From a virus, in the IMG/VR virus record IMGVR_UViG_3300017963_000313, positions 1 through 55,807 of that record: DNA of 55,807 nt. One strand, written 5' to 3'. The stretch's first letter is position 1. Each line of letters opens with the position of its first letter. The notes under the pieces were generated by a model. It had not been told where the DNA came from. It worked only from the letters and a program-made list of their open reading frames with translations, and ran no database searches. Position numbers and translations under genes: made by a program. Positions 18,821 to 27,335 of the stretch are shown here, in pieces.

Positions 18821-21800
18821 CCTACCATACCTCCGCTACTAATAACTCCACCAACGGGCTCATCAGTTTCTCCAGTTACAGGATTAATTTTAACATGTTT
18901 GCCAATTGCCTTATCAACTTCTGACATAATAAATTGTCGTAAACCAGATTCCAATCCTCCAATACCGTTAACATTAACTTCTACAGTATGCGCACCCTTC
19001 ATAGTAATACTAGATGGAATATTAATATTGTTAAGAGCATTGGCAAGGTCTACCATAGATTGCATATCCATTAAAGCAGGACCAGACGCTCCAACAGAAC
19101 CACCATTATTAAATGCGGGAACATTATTATTAATTGCATGTAGTAAACCAAGATTTCTTTGAGTGGCGTTTCTATTCACAACAAACTCACCCGGAGTCAG
19201 ATGTGCAAGCACACTATCTCTATTAGGACCACCGCCCGGAATAATACCACCACTATTTCTAGGCAGGCCCTTTTCTAGCTGTGTAGTAAGCTTATTGATA
19301 GCCGCAGTAAAAGCGTCAATCGCACTCGGTATCTGTTGAGCAACAATTTCCGCCAAACCTTCAGTAGCTTCAGCCTGCTTTTCAACAGCATTTTCTAAAG
19401 CCTCACGAGCTTCTCTACGTGCCCCACCAGGACCAACAGCCCTACGGCCAATCTCACCCGCTCGACGGTCGCCAAATTCCTGTGCTAAGAACCCTTCGCC
19501 CTGACGACGTAAGAATTCTGCCCGCCCCTGTTGTACTCGTCTACGCTCTTTTTCATTCAGGCTAGCTTGTTCCAATAGGTCAAACCCAGCTTCAGCATCA
19601 GCAACTTGGTCTGCCCGCACACGTTCTCCACGACCAGCCCTTCTAGCTAAATCAATCTGTTGTCTTAATCTAAACTTTTCTTCAGGCCCCGCACCAGCTA
19701 CAGCACCCAGGAGACCTTGAGCCTGTTGTTTTTGAGCCTCCCTTCTTTGTATATCTTTTTCAATAGCCGCAATTTCATCAGTATTGCTAGCAATAAGCTC
19801 TAATGCCTGTTGGGCGCTTTGGAATTGTTCTCTTAAAGCCCTAAGTTCTTCTTGCTGACCAGCAGTAGTGGCAGGACCAAAGTCTTGTATCTGTCTTTGT
19901 AAACCTACAGCACGAGCGGTTATAGCTCGTGGGTCTCTTCTATCCACAGCATCCAAACCGGCTCTCTGACCCAATCTATTTAACTGGGTGTTAAGCGGAT
20001 TTAAACGCTCTTGAATACTTACGGCACGACCACCCAATTGCTCTCTAATTTCAGCAATACGTAATCTACCAGTAGCACGAACACCAGCCGCTCTATCCAA
20101 CTGTTGATTAACTTGTTGTCGTAACTGAGACTCTTTTTCTATAGCCTGAGCACTAAGTTGTAGTTTTTGATTCAGTAGGTCTTGTAGGTCAGCAGCAGTT
20201 TGAAGTGCTCCGGTATCTGCAAAAACAGAGTTTATTATGTCTTGTAGACCGCCGCTACGGATAAAATCAAGACCACCAATACTATTTTCTAATTCTTCTT
20301 CTAGTTGTTTACCAATTTCTGAACCGAAGTCTATCCCCACACCAGCAAACAAGCTCGATAGGGATGCTGTAATAATGCTTTCTGCATCTGTTGTATCGTC
20401 TCGGTCGCTTAAAGCAGCAGAAGCCCGCTGTTCTAAACTCGGCAACAGATTTTGTATTAGTCTTTGAGTTTCAATAACCTGGGCTAAGTTATTCCCGCTT
20501 GCTCCACCACTGGTTCTAAGAACACCTGTGGCACCAGCCACTTCTGCATCAGTAAATGCATCGATATTACGGAACACATTACGCTGACTTGAGCGGGCTC
20601 CCGTAACTAAGTTCAAACCGCCAGCAGAACTTCTATTCAGGGCACCTTGTAGTCCACTATTAACTTCTTCCGATAGACGATTTATACCAGCCCCAAAAGT
20701 TTCAAACTCTCGTTTTAGAGCTTTAATCTTAGTGGCAAACTCAAAAGCTACTAATGCAGATTTTTCGCTTTCTATTCTAATCTTTTCCTGTTCTTCTGCA
20801 TATTCCTGAGCGGCTTTACTACTATCAATAAATTCTTTAGAAATAGCCCTGAGTACTTTACGTTCTTCTTCTGCTGCAATAGCTAGTTTGTCATCTTCGC
20901 TTACGGGACCGCTAAGTTCTCGGAACCGAATTTGTGCGGCTGTATTATCTGCAATTGTAGCTCTCGAAGCAGCTTTTCTACGCTCGAATGCTGCGGCGGT
21001 ATCTACATCTCTTAGGGCAAATTGTAAACGTAGGTCTTCGCCAGAATCACCACTCAGAATATCAGCAGCACTTCTACCTTTGGCTATTTCGTCACGAATA
21101 AACTTCTCAACAATAGGAGTTGCCTGTTGCGCTAATGCAGATGTCTCTTGACCTCTACTTCTAAACAGTTCAGCCTCTTGTCTAAGCGAGCTTTCTTTTA
21201 AAGCCTCGTCTGACCCAAACACATTACCCACTTGATTAACACCCTCTAAGAGTAATCCTAGTGGGCCAAGTGCCAATCTACCTAATCTAGCTGCATTAGT
21301 ATCTCCGGTGGCTAAACCAATACCTACATCAGCAACAGCACTCAGAATACCACCCTGAGCACCAAGTTCACCCCTACCTGTCTCTCCGGTCAGAAGACCT
21401 CTAAGGACACCTCCTCCACGACCAATGGCATTACCTTGGCCTTGAGCAAAACCACTAGCTGCAATGTTACTTACCTGAACATTAAGAGCCTTAGTAAATC
21501 TTTCAACACTTTCTGTGCTCTTATCAAGACCACTAAATGCTTCGGACAGTTCTTTAGAACTATCTGCTAGAGCCTGTTGTTCTCTTTCTACAGCTTCAGC
21601 AGTTTGAGCATTAAAGAAGGAGTCTATACCACCTATAAGACCACCAGCCAGAGCACCAACACCAGTACCTATAGGTCCAAAGACAGAGCCAAGAGTGGCT
21701 CCAACACCAGCACCACTTAGAGCACTACCAGCCGCTTTACCCAATGGAGAACTACTATTACCGCTTATAAAACCACCCGCAAGCAATAGGGGGATACTGA

Positions 21801-24597
21801 GATTACCAGCGGCGGCACCAAAACGTCGGAAACCACTTTCTCCACTACCTCCACCAAGCAATCTGTTAATCGAACCACCGATACGGCTACCACCACCAAG
21901 CAATCCTCTAGCCCCACCACCTAGGCGACCTAAACCTCTACGTAATAGACCTTGGCGAGCAGGTAGTCCAATACCAGACGCCTGAATAATACCACTTCGT
22001 CTACCCAATGGGCTTGCAGCAAATCTTCTGTCAAATTCTGCCCCAAAACCAACCGACCTATTTACCGGACCAATAAGCGGAGCGGCAGCACCCTGTTGAC
22101 GAGCCAAAGCAACAATTCTTTGTGCGCTTGCAGCAGTTCCTCTAGAGGGTAGTTGTGGACCAATTTGTGGACCACGAGCATTGACTCTAGCTGTATTAGC
22201 AAGTTTAATTCTTCTATTCTGGTCTTCTCGACGGGCAAGATTTCTATCGGCAGCATCTTGTATTCTTTGAGTACGTTCCTCTTGTCTTTGTCTAAGAGCC
22301 CCTGCCCTTTGATTATTTTGAGCACGTACCTTAGCCGATAGTACTTGTGCAGCACCAGCCTGAGCTTCAGAAGTAGGAATAAACTTTGGTACTTGAGCAC
22401 TAGCAATAAGAGCGGGGGGAGCAATACGTCCAAGATTACTAGTAGGAGCATTGGCGGGTACAAATTGACCACCAGGAATTTGCTTAATAGGCGTAGCAGT
22501 ACCCGTAGGAATTTTTGCAAACTCTCTTTGTCGTGCTCTAGCGGCTTGCTCTTGTCGTTTAGCTGTTGTGCGTTCAATCTTTGCTAAACGCTTAGCATTC
22601 TTACTTCTGGTAAATTGCTGTTTTTCTGCTTGGCGAATATCTTCTTGGGTAGGACCAAGCTCAAAATCTCTAATTGCATCGCTTCTAGTACGCCGACCCT
22701 TTTCCGAGGGCACAGGTTGAGATTCAGCCTGCTTAACAACCTTATCAAGAGCCTTGTCTAAATTAGCAATTTGAGTTTTAGTAGACTTGGTAGCCCGACC
22801 AGAACCAAGCGGTCCTTTAAGTAGGTCATCAACAAATCCACCAGTATTAAAACCAATTTGACCTTGACGCCCATTTTTCTTGAGCATATTTAGGCGACGT
22901 AGGCTAGGCACGCCAATGGCGTCTACAGCGTCACGCTGAATAACAAATTCGCCCTTAGTAAGTTTGGCATTAACCGTATCTCTATTAGGACCACGACCGG
23001 GAACTAAACCACCAGTGTTAAACCCTGTTGTCTTACCTTGACCAAGACCCCTAAAGAAACTTCTAGACAAGCCAAAAGCACCCTTAGCACCTCTGGCTAA
23101 AAGAACAGTACCTAGTAGTGGAATAACTTCTTTTAATGAACGGGCTAGGTCAATGAGAGCATTGGCAACACCAAGAATAGTTTTGGCGGCGGCTTTGAAT
23201 GCCGTACTATTGGTAAGTTCACGAATAAGCTGCTGCCAGTTTTGCCGTGTTTTTTCTAACTGATTAGCCAAAGACTGTTGTGCTAGCTCAACGTCTCTAG
23301 TAACTTCCTTGCTACCCTCTTGTGCTGTCCTAGTAGCATCAACCGCTCTGGAGAAACCATCAATAAGAGGAATGGTTTTACCAATTTGACGGAAACCACC
23401 AATAAGTTCAGAAATTTCACGACGACGAGCATCCAGAGGACTCAAACCACTTAATGCTTTACTAAGAACCTGAACAGCTTTAAATGCTCCAATGAAGTTT
23501 CCTTCAGTATCTTCTAGCTCAATACCTAATTCTCGTAATCGCTCAATAGTGCTACCACGTTGTACACGAGTAAAAATTGTTCTCAAACCAGTTGCGATAG
23601 ATTCAGCACTTTCACGTGTTGTAGCACGAATAGAAGTAAACGTACCAATTAACTGATTAAGAGCTTCTCGTGGCTCTACAAGGCCTTTACTAGCAGACGC
23701 AAAAACAGCACCAGTACGTCGTATGGCTTGAATAATATCATCAGACTCAACAGCAAATTTAGCCGACACGGCATTGATAGAACCAAGTACAGATTCAAAC
23801 TGACCAGCCTGAATTTGAAAAGTCTGCATTGTAGCGATAAGACCTTCAGTAGCCTTGTTCATATCATTGAATGTTGGCAACAAAGAAGCCTTAGCAACAG
23901 CCTTCAAAGCTTTTTCAACTTCATTAATGCTAATACCAGTTTGTGCAAAGGTCTTAGCTATCTTGATTAGCTCGGCACTATCTACACCCAGCGCAACCGA
24001 TAGGTCTCCGACCGCATCCGTTAACCCCTGAATACTTTTAGTAGTACCACGTGTAATCTGAGCGATTTTAATTGCTTCACGCTCAAATTCAACAGAAGCC
24101 TTAACCGCACTACCAATAGCACGTACAAAACCAAAGACAACACCAGTACCAATAGAAAAGGCAGCAAATCGGCGTACAGCACGACCAGTAATTCTACCAA
24201 ACTCTTCTATTTCGGTAGCAGCTTCTTTAGCTGCCTTCTTAGTCTGTTTGAGAGATGCATTAGTGGCTTTAACAGAAGTGTTTGCCTTAGTCACATTGCT
24301 AGATACTTTATTCAAAGAATTGGTAGCAGAAGATACACTTCTGGCTGAATTACCAATTTGACGTATAGACGCAGCTACAGACTTAGCCTTCGGGTCTATT
24401 TGAGATAGGGTCTTAGATAGGTTTTGTAACTCTGCATTGGCCTTAGTTATCTGTTGTACGCTTTTATTGTCAAGCCGTAGGTTCAGACTAGCCTTAATGC
24501 TACCCAACTGTTGCTGTATTTGACGTACAGCGGGGGAAAGACCAATAACTTTTTTGCCAAGTGTTACATTGGCTGTTATATTAAATGCGCCTGCCAT
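18817..24597 (-). CDS. Tail tape measure protein
   Basis: 1926 residues, the longest gene here. It sets tail length and helps DNA entry. Residues 1-150 are coiled coil. A Phage_TMP-like core (about 140-430) includes TIFTRVQRGSTIERLRELGI. Gly-rich hydrophobic stretches (about 930-1000: AGVGATLGSVFGPIGTGVG) could enter the membrane. Two copies of a motif GG-[LI]-[VI]-PG-x-GPNRD-x-V-x-A-x-LT-x-GEFV lie near 530-560 and 1780-1812. Long Gln/Arg/Glu-rich coiled coils fill the rest. AGGTAGAT precedes the ATG. A terminator-like hairpin separates it from the upstream assembly gene. At about 0.15 nm per residue this would give a tail near 290 nm (inference). Confidence 0.93.
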   Translation of the reverse strand: MAGAFNITANVTLGKKVIGLSPAVRQIQQQLGSIKASLNLRLDNKSVQQITKANAELQNLSKTLSQIDPKAKSVAASIRQIGNSARSVSSATNSLNKVSSNVTKANTSVKATNASLKQTKKAAKEAATEIEEFGRITGRAVRRFAAFSIGTGVVFGFVRAIGSAVKASVEFEREAIKIAQITRGTTKSIQGLTDAVGDLSVALGVDSAELIKIAKTFAQTGISINEVEKALKAVAKASLLPTFNDMNKATEGLIATMQTFQIQAGQFESVLGSINAVSAKFAVESDDIIQAIRRTGAVFASASKGLVEPREALNQLIGTFTSIRATTRESAESIATGLRTIFTRVQRGSTIERLRELGIELEDTEGNFIGAFKAVQVLSKALSGLSPLDARRREISELIGGFRQIGKTIPLIDGFSRAVDATRTAQEGSKEVTRDVELAQQSLANQLEKTRQNWQQLIRELTNSTAFKAAAKTILGVANALIDLARSLKEVIPLLGTVLLARGAKGAFGLSRSFFRGLGQGKTTGFNTGGLVPGRGPNRDTVNAKLTKGEFVIQRDAVDAIGVPSLRRLNMLKKNGRQGQIGFNTGGFVDDLLKGPLGSGRATKSTKTQIANLDKALDKVVKQAESQPVPSEKGRRTRSDAIRDFELGPTQEDIRQAEKQQFTRSKNAKRLAKIERTTAKRQEQAARARQREFAKIPTGTATPIKQIPGGQFVPANAPTSNLGRIAPPALIASAQVPKFIPTSEAQAGAAQVLSAKVRAQNNQRAGALRQRQEERTQRIQDAADRNLARREDQNRRIKLANTARVNARGPQIGPQLPSRGTAASAQRIVALARQQGAAAPLIGPVNRSVGFGAEFDRRFAASPLGRRSGIIQASGIGLPARQGLLRRGLGRLGGGARGLLGGGSRIGGSINRLLGGGSGESGFRRFGAAAGNLSIPLLLAGGFISGNSSSPLGKAAGSALSGAGVGATLGSVFGPIGTGVGALAGGLIGGIDSFFNAQTAEAVEREQQALADSSKELSEAFSGLDKSTESVERFTKALNVQVSNIAASGFAQGQGNAIGRGGGVLRGLLTGETGRGELGAQGGILSAVADVGIGLATGDTNAARLGRLALGPLGLLLEGVNQVGNVFGSDEALKESSLRQEAELFRSRGQETSALAQQATPIVEKFIRDEIAKGRSAADILSGDSGEDLRLQFALRDVDTAAAFERRKAASRATIADNTAAQIRFRELSGPVSEDDKLAIAAEEERKVLRAISKEFIDSSKAAQEYAEEQEKIRIESEKSALVAFEFATKIKALKREFETFGAGINRLSEEVNSGLQGALNRSSAGGLNLVTGARSSQRNVFRNIDAFTDAEVAGATGVLRTSGGASGNNLAQVIETQRLIQNLLPSLEQRASAALSDRDDTTDAESIITASLSSLFAGVGIDFGSEIGKQLEEELENSIGGLDFIRSGGLQDIINSVFADTGALQTAADLQDLLNQKLQLSAQAIEKESQLRQQVNQQLDRAAGVRATGRLRIAEIREQLGGRAVSIQERLNPLNTQLNRLGQRAGLDAVDRRDPRAITARAVGLQRQIQDFGPATTAGQQEELRALREQFQSAQQALELIASNTDEIAAIEKDIQRREAQKQQAQGLLGAVAGAGPEEKFRLRQQIDLARRAGRGERVRADQVADAEAGFDLLEQASLNEKERRRVQQGRAEFLRRQGEGFLAQEFGDRRAGEIGRRAVGPGGARREAREALENAVEKQAEATEGLAEIVAQQIPSAIDAFTAAINKLTTQLEKGLPRNSGGIIPGGGPNRDSVLAHLTPGEFVVNRNATQRNLGLLHAINNNVPAFNNGGSVGASGPALMDMQSMVDLANALNNINIPSSITMKGAHTVEVNVNGIGGLESGLRQFIMSEVDKAIGKHVKINPVTGETDEPVGGVISSGGMVG

Positions 24598-24607
24598 ATC
24601 TACCTAT

Positions 24608-24669
24608 AAAAAAAGTGGTCATATCATCATAGCAACTAACTTATATTAGCACTATCCGATATAACCACT
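24608..24669 (-). terminator. Terminator hairpin between tail assembly gene and tape measure
   Basis: On the minus strand AGTGGTTATATC pairs with GATATGACCACT (12 pairs with one G-U) and is followed by seven T. The 32-base loop contains a further small stem CTAA/TTAG. It lies in the 79 bases before the tape measure gene, so it should lower tape measure transcription relative to the genes upstream. Confidence 0.8.
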
Positions 24670-24676
24670 GTCCACT

Positions 24677-25564
24677 TTATTCTGTCTCGGTTTCTACCGT
24701 TTCTTCAGATTCCTCTGATTCTTCGGTCTCATCATCTGTCTCGGCTTCTGGCTCTGACAAGATAATGGGGGAACCATCGTCGTCTAAGAATGGTTTCTTT
24801 TCAACTACGTAGTTACCATCTTCGTCTATACGATTACCGTCAATATCAATAAGTTCTCCATCCTCATTGACATAGCGGTTGTCTTCGTTAATAAGACGAT
24901 TTTCGGAATCTACTAAATGTCCACTTTTATTAAGTAGCCTCAAATCATCGTCACACAGCCCATAAGTCTTCATAAACTTATATTCGGGCAACTTCTTACG
25001 ATAATCATCGTCTACATCATATGCCAATTGAGCATACTTTTTAGCAGACTCGATAGCCAATTCAGTACTATCTTGAGTTAAAAAGTCTTCCAAACTCTTA
25101 AAAACGGGTTCTTCTGTACTATCATACACCGTACAGACAGCAGTACCGTAATTAAACTTCATCTGTTCTGCCTGACCTTCTGCGGTGTGAGTATCATGTT
25201 CTGTACTCTCGGAAATGAGATTAGCAATTTCATTACGTAGATTTATCATTTTGATAGCAATAGCTCTACCCTCATCCCACAAAGAAATACCACCCTCATC
25301 TAGCTTTTTCTCACAAGCAAGTACTTCCTTTTGGAGACGAGTCATTTCTGCCTCTTTTTCATCACTCCACAAGCCCTGTTCTTTCAAAAAGTCCTGTAGT
25401 TTTTGCCGTAGCAAGGCACCAGAATCCAAAGCGTCTTTCCACGTGCGATTATAGACCTTTTGGGCTTCACCCTGCTCTTTAAGTGTCATCTTACGAATAC
25501 GCAACTTATACGTCTTTTCGTCTTCTTTTCCTTTGTTGGTTACAACTTCAAATGCTCGGTTCAT
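24677..25564 (-). CDS. Probable tail assembly chaperone with heptapeptide repeats
   Basis: 295 residues, AGGAG upstream. It sits directly before the tape measure gene, the usual place of tail assembly chaperones. Residues 1-200 are helical and charged, starting with a short beta segment (AFEVVTNKGKEDEKTYKLRI) typical of such proteins. Residues 210-265 form eight 7-residue units with the pattern hydrophobic-[VI]-[DN]-x-[DE]-[GN]-x, and the last 35 residues are nearly all Glu, Ser, Thr and Asp. No slippery heptamer leading to a long alternative frame was found at its 5' or 3' end. Confidence 0.65.
   Translation of the reverse strand: MNRAFEVVTNKGKEDEKTYKLRIRKMTLKEQGEAQKVYNRTWKDALDSGALLRQKLQDFLKEQGLWSDEKEAEMTRLQKEVLACEKKLDEGGISLWDEGRAIAIKMINLRNEIANLISESTEHDTHTAEGQAEQMKFNYGTAVCTVYDSTEEPVFKSLEDFLTQDSTELAIESAKKYAQLAYDVDDDYRKKLPEYKFMKTYGLCDDDLRLLNKSGHLVDSENRLINEDNRYVNEDGELIDIDGNRIDEDGNYVVEKKPFLDDDGSPIILSEPEAETDDETEESEESEETVETETE
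24770..24937 (-). repeat. Tandem 21-bp / 7-residue acidic repeats in the chaperone gene
   Basis: Eight consecutive heptapeptides, residues 210-265: LLNKSGH, LVDSENR, LINEDNR, YVNEDGE, LIDIDGN, RIDEDGN, YVVEKKP, FLDDDGS. The register is unbroken. The Asp/Asn-x-Asp-Gly core resembles calcium-binding turns, and the period fits a small solenoid or beta-roll. Confidence 0.8.
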
Positions 25565-25574
25565 TTTTTGGCTC

Positions 25575-25943
25575 CTAGTCCTTTTTAATAATAAGTTCGG
25601 TTTGATATTTTTGCCATGTCATATCATATTGTGTAATTTCATCAATAGCAGCACGTAACTGATTATTTCCCTTATTTAAAATCTCTGTACGTAAAGGCTG
25701 CCACACATTCTCTTCAAAATCTAGTTGGTCTTGTGTCCTTTCCTCTTCAGGTAGGTCTAATCCCCACAGGAAACCCAAAGCCTCTTCAATAGACGATAAA
25801 GACCCAATCATGGCCGTTTTCATCTTCTTAGTAATGGCATCTATTAGTTGTCTTTTAGAATGCTCTTTAGAACGCTCTGTAGACACCCGTCTTGCGGCAT
25901 CATGGAGACTTTTCATCCTGTGATGGTCGTATTTATCATGCAT
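25575..25943 (-). CDS. Hypothetical tail-module protein
   Basis: 122 residues, mostly helical and charged. Start overlaps the previous stop (TAATG) with GGGAA upstream. KMKTAMIGSLSSIEEALGFLWG (about 41-62) is the one distinctive segment: a hydrophobic helix that often occurs in small phage proteins encoded near tail assembly genes. It is translationally coupled to the 352-residue gene before it and lies two genes before the tape measure, suggesting a chaperone or connector role. Confidence 0.62.
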   Translation of the reverse strand: MHDKYDHHRMKSLHDAARRVSTERSKEHSKRQLIDAITKKMKTAMIGSLSSIEEALGFLWGLDLPEEERTQDQLDFEENVWQPLRTEILNKGNNQLRAAIDEITQYDMTWQKYQTELIIKKD

Positions 25944-27001
25944 TATTTATTCCCTTTAACAGTATCCTTAAATTTTTGTAAAGCTTCTTGCTGCTGTCTC
26001 ATGCGTTGGTCTGGCAAAGACGTATCCTTAATTGGCCCCTGCGAATTCTTAATAATAGCAGCACGCTGTTTTTTAACCATATTAGCCTCATGGTCATTAA
26101 GGTCTTCAATAGTTTGCCGTTCTTCTTCACTGTTGGCAACTATAAAGATTTCTTGTGCGTTAGAATGTTTATCTGTAATGTTCTTACTATCCTCCACAAA
26201 AGCTTTCATTTGCTCTTTCTCAGAGGCCCTTCTTTCGTGTATAAGCCACCCGTCAAAAGCATCATCGTGATTTAGAATATCGTCAGGCGGTACATTAGGA
26301 TTCTTAGCAGCATTTTCATACATACGAGTATACAATGCTAAATTCCTCTGCTCATCTGTCAATATCTTTGTTTGAAATAACTCATTGCCCTTAATCGCCC
26401 ACATACCCCGCCAAGGTTCTGTTCTGGCAATTTCCCGGTATTGGGAAGGCTCAATTTGATTAGACATAAGAAAGTGATATATAGCATGTAACAGGTCTAT
26501 ATCGCACTTTTCTATACAAGGCCAAATAGGGGTAAACGTCTTATCGCAAATAGTATGTATATATATGTGTTCTTGTCTACATCTCTCAGCATAAGCTTCA
26601 ATACCTAGGTGGTCTAATGAGTGTTTACGCTTGAGCATTTCCATATGCCTATCAGAGGTAGCTTTTAACCTCTTTTCTAACTTGTCTAGCGCATCTTTGT
26701 TAAGAAAGTTTTTGAACATATCCACCTTGATATCTTCCATCACCTTCTCAATCTCTTTTAGATTATTCTCGCTATCATATTGCCAAACCCCGGAAATATG
26801 TAGGGAGCGGGCAATGTCAGATGCGGATAAAAAGTCGTCGTATCTATTATTATATATAGTGTCTGCGTAGATTTCTTCCGCTTCATATGATATGTCGGAA
26901 GTGGGGGGAATTACGTAATAGACCGCACTTTTCACTGAACACCGTATATGTCCAGATAATATCCTGTGAATAATCCTATTCTTTTGTCTTAGTGTCAACA
27001 T
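25943..27001 (-). CDS. Hypothetical protein of the tail assembly region
   Basis: 352 residues, helical, with no family recognised. The N-terminal part (RIIHRILSGHIRCSVKSAVYYVIPPT) is followed by EAEEIYADTIYNNRYDDFLS; the middle has several His/Trp-rich helices (CDIDLLHAIYHFLMSNQI, EPWRGMWAIKGNELFQ), and the C-terminus is a Gln/Lys-rich coiled coil. It overlaps the small coiled-coil gene upstream by 26 bases and the next gene by 3. The location between the major tail protein and tape measure suggests an assembly role. Confidence 0.65.
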   Translation of the reverse strand: MLTLRQKNRIIHRILSGHIRCSVKSAVYYVIPPTSDISYEAEEIYADTIYNNRYDDFLSASDIARSLHISGVWQYDSENNLKEIEKVMEDIKVDMFKNFLNKDALDKLEKRLKATSDRHMEMLKRKHSLDHLGIEAYAERCRQEHIYIHTICDKTFTPIWPCIEKCDIDLLHAIYHFLMSNQIEPSQYREIARTEPWRGMWAIKGNELFQTKILTDEQRNLALYTRMYENAAKNPNVPPDDILNHDDAFDGWLIHERRASEKEQMKAFVEDSKNITDKHSNAQEIFIVANSEEERQTIEDLNDHEANMVKKQRAAIIKNSQGPIKDTSLPDQRMRQQQEALQKFKDTVKGNK

Positions 27002-27137
27002 TATGAAAATTAGCTAGTTGTTTTTCATATTCCGATATCTGTGTCTTTAATGCCTGAATAATCGCCCCGGCATTTTCTAATTTTACGTGCAAACGTCCTA
27101 TAGTAGAGTATAGGTTTTCTGTCTGCAAATTTTCCAT
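26976..27137 (-). CDS. Small coiled-coil protein (53 aa)
   Basis: 53 residues from an ATG with an excellent AAGGAGAAAAGG upstream; a longer frame starting at 27179 would lie in the terminator-like region. The sequence (STIGRLHVKLENAGAIIQ, ALKTQISEYEKQLANF) is one long amphipathic helix, probably a coiled coil. It is the first gene after the noncoding island downstream of the major tail protein. Function unknown. Confidence 0.68.
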   Translation of the reverse strand: MENLQTENLYSTIGRLHVKLENAGAIIQALKTQISEYEKQLANFHNVDTKTKE

Positions 27138-27159
27138 CCTTTTCTCCTTGTATAGTAAA

Positions 27160-27290
27160 TAAAAAAGGCCAGAAGGCACTCGACTCGCCTGCCAAGGAAA
27201 GCCTATCGCATCACTTCTGACCCATTAGGAAAAATCAGGTTGTATCCACTTATTTCCTACCGAATTGTCTCCAATGGGCCAGCCCATCAC
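27160..27290 (-). other. Structured noncoding island with two hairpins
   Basis: Between the terminator of the major tail gene and the 53-residue gene there is about 200 bases without a gene. On the minus strand it holds a perfect hairpin ATGGGC/GCCCAT (27274-27287), then a larger stem CAGAAG/CTTCTG (27170-27175 with 27214-27219) enclosing GGCA/TGCC (27175-27178 with 27190-27193), and the outer stem is followed by GGCC and TTTTTT. The second structure looks like a terminator or attenuator just before the next gene. It could also be a small regulatory RNA. Confidence 0.5.
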
Positions 27291-27303
27291 TGTTCCAAAT
27301 AAA

Positions 27304-27330
27304 GATAGGGGGCACAAAGGCCCCCATATC
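27304..27330 (-). terminator. Intrinsic terminator of the major tail protein gene
   Basis: On the minus strand GATA-(A)-GGGGGC type stem: GGGGGC (27308-27313) pairs with GCCCCC (27320-27325), extended by GATA/TATC with one bulged base, loop of six, followed by TATCTTTATTT. It begins 5 bases after the major tail gene stop. Confidence 0.85.
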
Positions 27331-27335
27331 CTCAT

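Noticed and set aside
18817-24597. Long plus-strand and other-frame open frames across the tape measure gene
   Set aside because: They lack ribosome sites, have odd composition (Leu/Ser-rich), and the minus-strand protein has clear tape measure features.
25564-25600. AAAAAG run at the end of the 122-residue gene as a -1 frameshift site into the chaperone gene
   Set aside because: The heptamer in frame is T AAA AAG, not a proper slippery site, and the -1 frame reaches a stop within a few codons.
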